A stretch of DNA of 64,000 nucleotides from Pithys albifrons albifrons (Eukaryota > Chordata > Aves > Passeriformes > Thamnophilidae). The translations under genes and the position numbers were made by a program. Under the pieces are notes generated by a model that was not told the DNA's origin, searched no databases, and was given only the letters and a program-made list of their open reading frames with translations. The DNA is taken from NCBI RefSeq assembly GCF_047495875.1, contig NC_092458.1, forward strand, positions 1,603,501 to 1,667,500, read 5' to 3'. Of the stretch, positions 39,441 through 47,595 are shown in pieces (within the stretch, counting starts at the first letter, position 1; each line of letters opens with the position of its first letter).

Positions 39441-40230
39441 GGCTAGCGGTGGGCTTCGGGGATCCTGGGCCGTGCTCGATTTCCTCCTCCCTAAAGGCTA
39501 TCCATGCTTTGTTTACAAGGAGTTTCTATAGCAAAACTCCCTGCTCCACCTCCAGTAAAGGAGCACAGGGAAAACTTTAGCTTCTTTACCTTCCCAGGCA
39601 GGAGGAGGCAAAGGTGAAGAAGCCTTCCTCCCACCGGACCTACTCCGGCCAAGCCTTGCTATTTGCTCTGCATTATAAAGGTGACACAAAGCCTCTCCTC
39701 CAACCACAGACAAAAGGCAAACCAGCCCTTCCTCCTCCCAGCTATGGACGGGGAAAGGAAGGCAGGAAGGAGACTGTGTCTCTCTGCAATCCTCGTGTTA
39801 TTCATAACTTTTGTCCCCCCTTCCCTCTGTACAGGACACGCTGGCTGCTGGGCAGGGGGCTGGGCTGGCCGCGCAGCCTTTCCCTGGCCTTGCATAGTCG
39901 CAAATGGCAGAGGTGGGGAAAGGGGGAAGGGACGGTGCTGTCTCCCCCTCCCTGCCACTCCCCGCGGTCCTAGTGCTGGCTGCTGCCTGCATCTCTCCCC
40001 CATCTAGTATAGGGGGACTGGGCTTTTGGGCAGGGGCATTGTTCTTGTCAGGGGCTGTCCCAGGGATGGTTTTATTGGTGGAGGCAACTCTCCCTCTTCA
40101 GCTACACTCATACCCCTTGCAGCTCTTCCTGCATCTGTTTCATCCCCCAGTGCTTCTGCTGCGGTCTCTGCTAAAGCCCCCTTGGCCGTTACCACCACTG
40201 CAGCTGCTGAACAAAATACCCAACAATGCC
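39441..40230 (-). mobile_element. GC-rich, possibly retroviral internal sequence (gag-like?), decayed
   Basis: On the minus strand one frame runs from the LTR insertion point at about 40230 down to 39659 with only one stop (about 40004). The product is rich in proline, alanine and glycine and includes a run of prolines before a 'KPSLGQPL' segment, the low-complexity style of retroviral gag linkers. No major-homology region or zinc knuckle is visible, so the gag label is a guess. Context helps: reading in the same direction, upstream lie a family-C LTR and a primer-binding-site-like motif (41008-41021). The piece is broken by the LTR at 40231-40837. Antisense frames are also open. Confidence 0.3.
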
Positions 40231-40842
40231 TGTCTGGGGTTGAGCTGGCAAAATGACAACTGCTCAAAGAACAGTTGGCTTCCAGCTGAGAAAAGGGAGA
40301 AAGGGAAAAAAAACCTTTAAAACTAGTTTTATGCTGAAACTAACTACATGCATTTATACAGAAAAGAGAAAATTAAGAGAAAAGTACAATATAACACACA
40401 CATAAGTTATGTATAACAAGAAATAACTTCCCACTTCCCAGTAAACACAAATTTTCCCATTTTAACTACAAATCATTCTAGAGAAGTCAATTTTCCAGAG
40501 ACAGACTTAAGCAGAGAGAAAAGCTAGGAACAAACATTTTACTTCCCTAAGATAACATGATGGTGAGCCGGTGCTCTGGGCTTGGGCCTCCCCATCCCTC
40601 CTGGGATGGCAGAGTGTCTTGCTGGGACCACAGCTGGGAAGCCACTGCCCAAGCCACTCCCACACCGGCTCCTACCCCTTCTGAGATGGTGTGGTAATAT
40701 GGTATGGACTACAACATTACTGGCTAGAAGAAGTCAGCTGTTAGCTAGCCCAGCTCAGCTCAAGTCAGCTGACAATTCCAGGCCTAGTCTGAACTTTAAA
40801 GCCTAAAATTTTGGCCTACTTGGTTAAACCCATAACAATGCC
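40226..40842. repeat. 5-bp target-site duplication flanking the LTR at 40231-40837
   Basis: The pentamer atgcc occurs at 40226-40230 and again at 40838-40842, exactly bordering the TG...CA ends of the LTR. Five-base duplications are typical of ERVL-like and some other retroviral integrases. Confidence 0.9.
40231..40837 (-). mobile_element. Solo LTR, family B, minus orientation
   Basis: The element runs from 'tgtctggggttgag' to 'aaacccataaca' and is 607 bases long. Its reverse complement is colinear with the LTR at 49960-50585. Both share the 'tgtcatggg/tgttatggg' start, 'agctgacttgagctg', 'cttctagccagtaa' and 'gtgtgggagtgg', and both keep a GTATAAATGCA TATA-like box (plus-strand 40349-40359 here). 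Both end in agaca. No internal retroviral genes remain, so it formed by recombination between two LTRs. It interrupts the GC-rich sequence on its left from the putative leader at 40843-41024. Confidence 0.93.
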
Positions 40843-41024
40843 CCAAAAGAACTGCTCTTTTTATCTCATCTGTAGTTGTTAGGAGTTGGAGTTTTGCTTC
40901 TCAAAGATGTTCTCCAGACTATGCTGGAAGTAGGAGAATTCTTGCAGGATGAAATTTCTTGCTCTGGAGTCCCTGGTAGTTCTGGGGTGCTGGATTCACC
41001 GTTTCCACCTTTCGGGTGTCACAC
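40843..41024 (-). mobile_element. Putative retroviral leader next to family-C LTR
   Basis: This stretch lies directly downstream of the family-C LTR when read on the minus strand. Three bases from the LTR edge is a motif resembling a primer-binding site (41008-41021). It continues across the family-B insertion into the GC-rich segment at 39441-40230. Short minus-strand frames cross the former junction but contain stops. The assignment rests on position and the one motif only. Confidence 0.35.
41008..41021 (-). promoter_or_regulatory. Primer-binding-site-like motif
   Basis: On the minus strand the sequence is TGACACCCGAAAGG, starting three bases after the CA end of the family-C LTR. It matches the tRNA-Lys-type retroviral primer site TGGCGCCCGAAC at 9 of 12 positions, two of the mismatches being G-to-A changes. 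Spacing of 0-3 bases from the LTR is normal for such sites. Nine of twelve could arise by chance, so confidence is moderate. Confidence 0.4.
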
Positions 41025-41593
41025 TGTTGCATTGAGAGACTGCAGAAAACAGAGACTCTGAGCTAAGTTAGTGTGGGATAAGATAAAAAGGTTGATTCTT
41101 TAATGCCAGGCCTAGGACCTTCAGGAATACACAATGACATGCCCCTGAACCCTGGTTTCCATTTTTTTTTTAGTTGTTCACTCAATCACTTCTTTACACA
41201 ACCCCTTGGTCCAGCCTTGTCCCGCCCCTGGCTCACCCTATTAGGATTTGAGTCTAGAGGACAGTGAGACCCCTTCCTTGTCATCTTTCTCCTCCTCATA
41301 GCATGCAGGGCACTTGGAGATTTTCCAGTGTTCTGGCTTCGAGGTGACTCTGCCACTGTTTATCTCTCCTAGCACAGACCTTAAGATATTGTTCAGCCTT
41401 CTACCTTGAAAAGAAGTCTAAATAACTAATGGAATTTTAGGAATTGATATGGGATAGGGGTTAGAATACATAAACATTGAACTTAAGCTGCCAGGAGTAC
41501 TAACACAATAAATCTGCATTTCACTACAGTTACAAGTAATTCTAAAATCTATAAAAATTGAAAAATCAAAAATCAAAAACCTCTGAGGCATCA
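41025..41593 (-). mobile_element. Endogenous-retrovirus LTR, family C, copy 2
   Basis: Colinear with 34435-35013 and of similar length (569 against 579 bases), with the same TG and CA ends and the same minus orientation. The poly(A) signal ATTAAA corresponds to plus-strand 41099-41104. The TATA region is degraded into an A-rich run (plus-strand T run 41163-41173). Because a primer-binding-site-like motif and leader-like sequence follow it, this may be a 5' LTR rather than a solo one. I found no matching right-hand target duplication to prove it. Confidence 0.8.
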
Positions 41594-42582
41594 GTCCTAA
41601 AAAGTTCATATAATGAAGAATCATCCTCAATCTGTCATTCAGAAATTCTGCACCATCTCTGGCAGATTTCCAGGTAAATTTATGGAGTGCTTTCCAGGCA
41701 AATATGACAGTATACTAAAGCTTTCATACTAGTTCATTTTAGTGCTGAACAGACTTGATAAGGATCTTTATCACATCTATTCTGAATCTGGGCCAATTTC
41801 TTATTTTTAGAACTGAAATCAATGCTTGAGGTTGTAAAACATTTTTTCCTTCTGGGATGCCTCAAATTCCAAGTGCCCAGATACCACATAAGACTAAGGT
41901 TGCAGCATTTTTAACCATGGAAGTCATAAGGGTTTGTAAAGGATAGGTTTTGGTGGTGTAGGCTTTTTCTTTATTTTTTGGGGGGTGGCAGGGGGGTTGT
42001 GTGTTGAGGTTTTTCTTAGTTGGTTGGTTGGTTGGTCTGAGGTTTTTGAGTGTGTGGTTTGGGTTGTTTTTATTCCTTGTTTTTATGGTTTGTCGTTTGT
42101 TTTTCATGCTGTTGGGTTTTGATTTGCTTTTGTTTTGTGTTTGGATTTTTGTCTGAAAGACCTTTTTCATCTTGGCAATGAGAGCTAAAACTTGAGGTAA
42201 AATTTGGCCAGAATTCTGGGTAACTGCCCATCATACATTGCTCCTGTTCTTTATCTCAGAGCAGATCATTTTGTACCTATAAGAGTACTTGTGTCGATGG
42301 AAGAAGTGTTTGTCTTTTCTGTTTGGAGTACAAAAATGAGTTGTTTAAAACTATTTATTTGCAGAATAGATTGTACGAAGTACAAGGTAGTTATGGGGCA
42401 TCCAGAGAAATAGTTGTAATATACATTTTCTTCTGCAAGTTGTACCTTAGAACCTCTCACAAACTCTGAAAACACTGGCTTTGAGAGACTTATAATTGCC
42501 TATGACAAGCATGCTTAAAATAGCAGATAATTTCCATACATTTCAAGCTGAAATAGGATTTGAGCAATTAATATTTGAGTTT
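41594..42582. other. Single-copy DNA including a G/T-rich low-complexity block
   Basis: No gene recognised. Holds the strand-asymmetric G/T-rich block at 41935-42165. The Lys/Asn/Pro/Thr-rich frame on the opposite strand at 41862-42170 is a by-product of that block. Confidence 0.55.
41935..42165. repeat. G/T-rich low-complexity block with (TTGG)n core
   Basis: About 230 plus-strand bases are almost devoid of A and C, with several G runs (41980-42000) and a (TTGG)n run at about 42018-42036. It probably grew by slippage from a simple repeat. G runs could form quadruplexes on the plus strand. No element ends flank it. Confidence 0.75.
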
Positions 42583-42660
42583 GTGGGTGATTATGCAGCA
42601 GTTACCCGTAGCGTGTTTCAACATAGCAATACGACGTGAGTTCAAACCTCACATGATGGA
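42583..42660 (+). pseudogene. tRNA-Met-like relic (pseudogene or SINE head)
   Basis: The 3' half has a perfect T arm: stem gtgag (42636-42640), 7-base loop ttcaaac fitting TTCRANY, and stem ctcac (42648-42652), preceded by 'acgac'. This matches elongator tRNA-Met, whose T-arm region reads GTGAGTTCGATCCTCAC. Upstream 'ttatgcagcag' resembles the TTAGCGCAGTAG A-box region, 'gtagcgtgt' resembles GTAGCGCGT, and 'cata' sits where the CAT anticodon loop is expected. Acceptor ends do not pair and there is an insertion in the D-arm region, so it is not a working tRNA. It may be a tRNA pseudogene or the remains of a tRNA-Met-headed SINE. Confidence 0.5.
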
Positions 42661-42825
42661 CATTGATTCTGTTTACTTTGCCATTCTAATATGTCTCTTG
42701 CTGGTTTTAGTCCCTTCCCTGGGCTAATCAAGTTGGTTCCCCCAGCAGTTCCTCACAAGGCTGTTGCTCCTGGCTTGACCATCCTGGAGCTTCCCTGGAC
42801 TTGTTCCAGGTTTCTCCGTGTCTCT

Positions 42826-43598
42826 TGCATTGGGTTTGTGTGGCAGAGTTTTGGTAGCTGGGGAGCTATGGGAGCAACCTGTGTCCAACAAAGCCAATGC
42901 CAGTGGGCTCCAAGATGGACTTACCACTGACCAAGGCTGAGCCCATCAGGGACAGTGGCTGAGCCTCGGGGATAACATAGTTAAGAGGGGGAAAAAAAAG
43001 TTATTGTGCAGAAGCAATTGCAACTAGAGAAGAAACAAGTGAAGGTATGTGAGAGCAACAGCCCTGTAGACACCAAAGTCTGCGCAGAAGGAGGGGGAAG
43101 AGTCCTCCAGGTGCCAAAGCTGAGATTCCCCTGCAGGCCCTGTGTAGACCATGGTGAGCAGTTCATGGTGGAGCAGGTGGCCCATGGAGTACCCCCCACT
43201 AGAGCAAGTGGATGCCTAAAGCAGGCTGTGACCCCTTGGCAATCCTGTACCAGAGTAGGCTCCTGGCAGGATCTGTGGGACCACAGAGAGAGGAGCCCAT
43301 GCTGGATCAGGTTGTCTGGCAGGACTTGTGACCCATGCTGGAGCAGTCTGTTCCTGAAGGACTACATCCTGTGGGAGGGATTTGTGCTGGAGCAATTTGT
43401 AAAGAAGTGCAGGCCATGGGAAGAACTCACATTGGAGAAGTTCATGGAGGAATGTCTCCTGTGGGAGGGACCCCTTGCTGGAGTAGGGGAAGGTACAAAA
43501 TGTCCTCCCACTGAGAAGGAAACAGCAGCAGACATAATGTGTGATGAACTGACTGCAGCCCTCATTCCCCATCCCCCTGCACTGCTGGTGGGCAGGAG
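42826..43598 (+). mobile_element. Family-A LTR, 5' part (split by a later insertion)
   Basis: Starts at 'tgcattgggtttgtgtgg', close to the family start I remember (tgtattgggtttg). It continues with 'gccaatgccagtgggctcc', 'aggctgagcccatcaggg' and 'gggataacatagttaag', then a long series of degenerate units containing 'ctggagcag' and 'gtgggagggacc'. The order agrees with the copy at 17010-17752 but this copy is better preserved. A 211-codon frame (43006-43641) runs through the degenerate units because they are close to a multiple of three; I do not regard it as a gene. The element resumes at 44343. Confidence 0.87.
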
Positions 43599-44342
43599 TT
43601 ATGACCCACTCCTGAGGCAGAACAACCGAGGTTCTTGTTAATAGATTCCTTGGGGTGCATTACAGTGAAATGACACTGAATGACTGGGGTGGGTGTGTGT
43701 GTGTGTGTATAAAATATATAAATATATAAATATATATATATGTGGAAAGTTTATTTAGTTTAGAACAATGTGGTTGCAATGGAAAGGAGTTATGTAGCCA
43801 TTTTGGTTATTGTCTACAGAAACTTAACAATATAAAACTATAAAAATACCGCTTAGGAAAATACATAAGGAAAAGAAAGGAAATAAAAGAAAGGATTAGA
43901 GTAGATAGTGGTGAGGAAAGATACCACTACCTGTGGATCCATCAATGAGACTTGATTTCAGTGTCCACTGGTTGAAGTGATAGTTCCTGTCTTGATCTGT
44001 TGGGGATCCCTGAAAACAAAAAGTTTAATGGGTTAATACATATTCAGGTTCAGGTGGGAACACCCAGGTACCTGCCCTGGGGACGGGAGACGGTTTTACA
44101 CCTCTGCCTTCTTGGGAAGGAGGACACTGGCATATTAAAAAGCATTATCCCATTCTCCAGGATGGCTTCTTATCAGCCTTTTCCCTTATCTGGATCAAAA
44201 AACAGCCTGTTGCTAAACAAACATTCCTTTGTAGTCATCATCTTTGGGCAATGGGTGTGCACCTGCCCTCAGAAAAGCCCCATGGGACTTTTGGAAATGG
44301 CCAGTTGTTTGGGTCATTAACCTTTCCTTTCAGTCTCAAACA
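43599..44342 (-). mobile_element. LTR inserted inside the family-A LTR
   Basis: This 744-base segment has no counterpart in the family-A LTR and interrupts it. The family-A match stops at '...ggcaggag' (43598) and resumes at 'aggaggtgg' (44343), so aggag is a possible 5-bp target duplication (43594-43598 and 44343-44347). Read on the minus strand it starts TGTTTGAG and has an AATAAA signal (plus-strand 43750-43755) followed by an AT/GT microsatellite. I do not recognise the family by name. Its far end reads ...TCATAA rather than a clean CA, so the exact boundary there is uncertain by a few bases. Confidence 0.65.
43693..43742. repeat. Compound (TG)n(TA)n microsatellite
   Basis: (TG)n at 43693-43708 passes into (TA)- and AAATAT-rich sequence to 43742. 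It lies in the U5-side part of the inserted LTR. Confidence 0.92.
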
Positions 44343-44670
44343 AGGAGGTGGAAAAATTGGGAGTGAAGTTAAGACTGGGAAGAAGTGGTGGTGATGCAGG
44401 GAGTGATGAGGGTGTGGGAGTTTTGCAAAAGGTGTTTTAAGATTTGGTTTTATTTCTCATTATTCTACTTGGATTTAATTAGTGATAAATTAATTTCCCC
44501 AAGTCAAGTCTGTTTTTCCTGTAATGGTAATTGGTGAGTGATCTCTCCCTGTCCTTATTTCAACTCATGAGCCTTGAATTACTTTCTCTCACCTGTCCCG
44601 TTGAGGAGAAGAGGAATGACAGAGCAGTTTTAGGGGGTACCTGGCATCCAGCCATAGTCAACCCAGCCCA
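44343..44670 (+). mobile_element. Family-A LTR, 3' part
   Basis: Continues the element interrupted at 43598. It has 'gggagtgaagttaag', 'tttaagatttggttttattt' and 'tctcattattct', then a 'gataaatta' poly(A)-type region. Next come 'gtcaagtctgttttt', 'ggtaattggtgagtgatctc' and 'ctccctgtccttattt', ending with 'ctggcatccagccatagtca' and acccagccca. These blocks, in this order, form the known 3' half of the family and are shared with 17560-17752. The final bases differ from the usual caca end. Confidence 0.88.
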
Positions 44671-46544
44671 AGGCCCCAGACAGCAGTGGAATGAGTGCTG
44701 AGAAAAGCGAGAGAAGACATAGAAACATAGATGCAGCACTCTTGCTTGTGACTGGGCAATGCCTAAATTAAATCAGTAATCTACAGACTAGTAGTAAAAC
44801 AATCTGCTGTGTAGTAGCACAATCAAGGGAGCATGCATTTGTCCCTGTAAACTGAGCCAGCCATCAGGCACAATGAGAGGACCTCACATTCTCCTCCCTC
44901 ATTGCTTGGCACCCTGGCCAGCAATTGGACCAGTGCGGGGCTGTGCAGTCCCTTGGCAGGCACAGATGAACCGAATTACAGGATTATACAGTGGAGCAGG
45001 GCAGTGCAGGGGGAAGGACTTGCCTGGTGCCACCTTGCTGTGTATCACCTGTCCATCAGAGCTGTCCCATGCAGTACAGTATTTGCAAAAGAAAAAAAAA
45101 ATCTATGAACAGCTTTCATGTTTTCAGTGGTCATTTTCTGCAATTTCAAAACTTGAGGCAGTCTTGCTTTTTATTCCCTCTCACCTTTTAGAGATTCAGG
45201 ATGCATTTTCAAACTGAATTGTCGACAACTGTTCTGCAGAACTTGATATAGGGCTGAATGAGGACTTACATTCTCTAATGTCTGATACAAACTTTGCCAT
45301 AACAGAGCCACTGCTGTCTGCTTTTGCAATTATAGTGCCCTGTCTTCTCTGACATCTTGGCAGGGGAAAACAAATTGATTCATCAGTAGTTGATTTCTGA
45401 GCCTATAAATCTGGCATGTCTATGGAAGCTTCTTTATTGAAAACTAATGGCATATCATACCCATCCTTTGCAGAATAGTTATTTTATGTTCAAGCTTCTC
45501 AACAGTTAAAAGAATTGGGTTTCTCTCAGTTTTTTATAGGATAATGACCATGATACTCACTTTTGTCAGATTCAAATAATAACTTCATTTACCATTTGCT
45601 ATTTAGTAATAAATTGATTTGGGGAGGAGGGGATACAACACACAGATTCTTTCAATGCAAGTAAATGGATTTGTGTAACTCCTACACTTCAGTGATCAGA
45701 TGATGAAGAAAAAAGTACTCTGGCAGTTCTTGATTTTTAAAGTTCTGTTTCTATTTATAAATTCTGTTAGGAAGGCACAGCCTAAGCAGAAAGAAAAATT
45801 CAAATCACACTTTTTATGTAATAGTGCTCATTTCTCTAAGGAACTGAAATGTCCCATTCATCAGTTCTGTTATCTCTTGGCTTGATGAGCACTTAAAGCT
45901 GAAACATGTAGCTATCTTAATCTACTCTGAGATATAGTGCTTTTGGATACATAAATTAGAGTCTGCAGTAAGGAAACCACATAATTTCTTGCACTGGCAA
46001 AAGGCATCCCTGATGAGGAGAGACATTTTTCTACCTCTTGTTAAGCTAATTAATTTTTGAAACCCCATTTGTTGCTGTTTATTATTGGTTTTCTCCTCCC
46101 TACGCAGTCTGAAAGGAAAAAAAAAAACCTACCAAAACCAAACAAACCCTCCCCCCCAAAGCAACCCAAGTATCCCAGAAGATTTTACCTGATGAATTGG
46201 ACATTATAATCAATTTTGTGTGCTTATCAGGTGTTGCAATTGGATGAGAGAGGGTTATTAATGCTAAGATAGTGGTGGAAATGAACAAATAACAAGTGTA
46301 ATCAATCTCACTTGTGTCTTCAGAGTGGAGGATACCGCAGGGTTTAGCATGAACATGATGGCTTGACAACTCAAGGTTACTTCACTTTGAGAAGTGCAGT
46401 AATGAGTAGCATGTGGTGGCAAGATTGTAGCCCAGGAGGGTAACTGGGGTAGTTTGGGCTTCACAGAGGAGGGGTGAGTGGCTGCCCAGGGCTGGGTGCT
46501 TTGAGGGCTTGCACCCTGGGAGCCTGCAGCCTTTGGGGCAGCTT
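44671..46544. other. AT-rich single-copy DNA
   Basis: No gene or named repeat. Short A runs (about 45090-45100) and an A/C-rich patch at 46110-46165 are present. Frames near 44873-45217 overlap in three registers and match nothing I know. Confidence 0.5.
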
Positions 46545-46640
46545 CCAGGGATGCTCCTCCTGAGGTCCAGCCTGAGCCTCCCATGTGTCAGTTTATGCCC
46601 CCTGTTTCTTGCTTTCCCACCACTCATCACTAGTTCAACA
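46545..46640 (-). mobile_element. Fragment of an old CR1 LINE (3' UTR region)
   Basis: Read on the plus strand, 'gaggtccagcctgagcctcc', then 'gtcagtttatgccccctgtt' and 'catcac' follow the order of the antisense CR1 block 'gtccaacctgaacctcc ... cagctt..gccattcc ... ctgtcac'. The identity is moderate and the usual tail is missing, so this is an old, truncated piece. The GC-rich sequence immediately left (46380-46545) may belong to it but I cannot align it. Confidence 0.5.
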
Positions 46641-47451
46641 TAGTTGACTGTGATCTTAAAGATAGAAAGTATCATATGGCAACACTTAGGTAGAAAAGCA
46701 GAAACACGTTTCTTGCTAATGAGAGATAAAAACCCCCCTTAGTTAATACATCTTTGATAAAAGTAGTTACAGTTTGTACCGCTACAGTTGTTTTATTCTA
46801 TGTGGTTAAGATGTATTTGTTTTCATCAAAGGTGGTGAGACCCAGCAGATGTAGGAGGAAGATTAAATAACAACAAAAAGCAAGCAAACAAAAGTCTTGT
46901 CTTAAAGTACATTTTTACATATGAAACAGCAACAATATTGTTGGTAGAAAAAAAAATCCTCTGATTCTGCACTACTACTTGAAAACATCTATCAGTGTTT
47001 TGTGTTTGTTAGTGTCATGGGGTTTAAACACCTGTTAAGGCTGATGTAAATAAGAGTTTCAGAAAAAGTGAAGCCAGGGGAAAACTGACACTGCTTCCAA
47101 GATGGTCTTCAGAAGGTGCAACCTGGGGACAAGAGGGTCAGTCCTTCTCCTTTGAGATCCTGCTATGCATCCCTCCTAGTAAGACCCTTCTGACCCTTGG
47201 CTCTCCCTGGCACCTGGGCTAATGTGGTTTGTGTCAATCAGGAGCAAAGGCAGTGTGGCACCTAGCATGGTGGTTTTCACATATTTGAGATGTTGGCTTA
47301 AAATGCCGAGCTGTGCAGGTACACAGAACAAGCAGCCTGTTGTGAAATAACTTGGGAGGGCCAAGAAAGTCACTGCTGAAAGGGTTTCACATCTGACAGA
47401 TCTGGCTGGAGTTGTTTTGATCCTGGTTTTATTTGGGTTTGTTGACTTGAT
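46641..47451. other. Single-copy DNA, possible unrecognised repeat
   Basis: No gene recognised. The 'tgtcatggggtttaa' at about 47014 resembles the start of avian LTRs, but no matching end was found. Confidence 0.4.
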
Positions 47452-47595
47452 TCACAGAATCACACCAAATATTCTGTGTTGGAAGGACTCACAAGGATTG
47501 TTGAGTCCAACTCTTAAGTGAATGGTCTGTGCAGGGATCAGGGGTCTGTGATCTTGGTGTTATGAGCACCATGCTCTAACCAACTTGAAGGTAAG
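47452..47595 (-). mobile_element. tRNA-Ile/CR1 composite SINE (TguSINE1-like)
   Basis: On the minus strand the head reads ...AAGTTGGTTAGAGCATGG, then TGCTCATAACACCAAGATC and a CCCCTGATCCCTGCA block. This tracks tRNA-Ile(AAT), which has CAGTTGGTTAGAGCGTGGTGCTAATAACGCCAAGGTC and GGTTCGATCCC (B box). The tail then switches to a CR1 3' end: GTTGGACTCAACAATCCTTG, TCCTTCCAACACAGAATATT and a GATTCTGTGAATC end. That fusion is the known design of TguSINE1, which borrows CR1 reverse transcriptase through its tail. The head is mutated at several paired positions, so it is not a functional tRNA. A fuller copy would begin with the A box, here degraded near 47590. Confidence 0.88.

Noticed and set aside
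38679..39446. 255-codon plus-strand open frame, and 203- and 180-codon minus-strand frames over the same bases
   Set aside because: Several frames on both strands are open together over GC-rich tandem-repeat DNA, the plus-strand start is a GTG, and no domain is recognisable. Composition explains the openness.
34435..41593. The two family-C LTRs as the 5' and 3' LTRs of a single provirus
   Set aside because: They share orientation and are about 6 kb apart, but identity is only moderate, no polypurine tract adjoins the left one, outer flanks do not form a target duplication, and the interval contains AT-rich DNA and a CR1 rather than pol or env.
43006..43641. 211-codon frame
   Set aside because: It lies almost entirely in the degenerate units of the family-A LTR and runs into the inserted LTR; it is a by-product of repeat structure.
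47014..47100. LTR-like start 'tgtcatggggtttaa'
   Set aside because: Only the first dozen bases resemble the family-B start; the downstream blocks and a matching end are missing.
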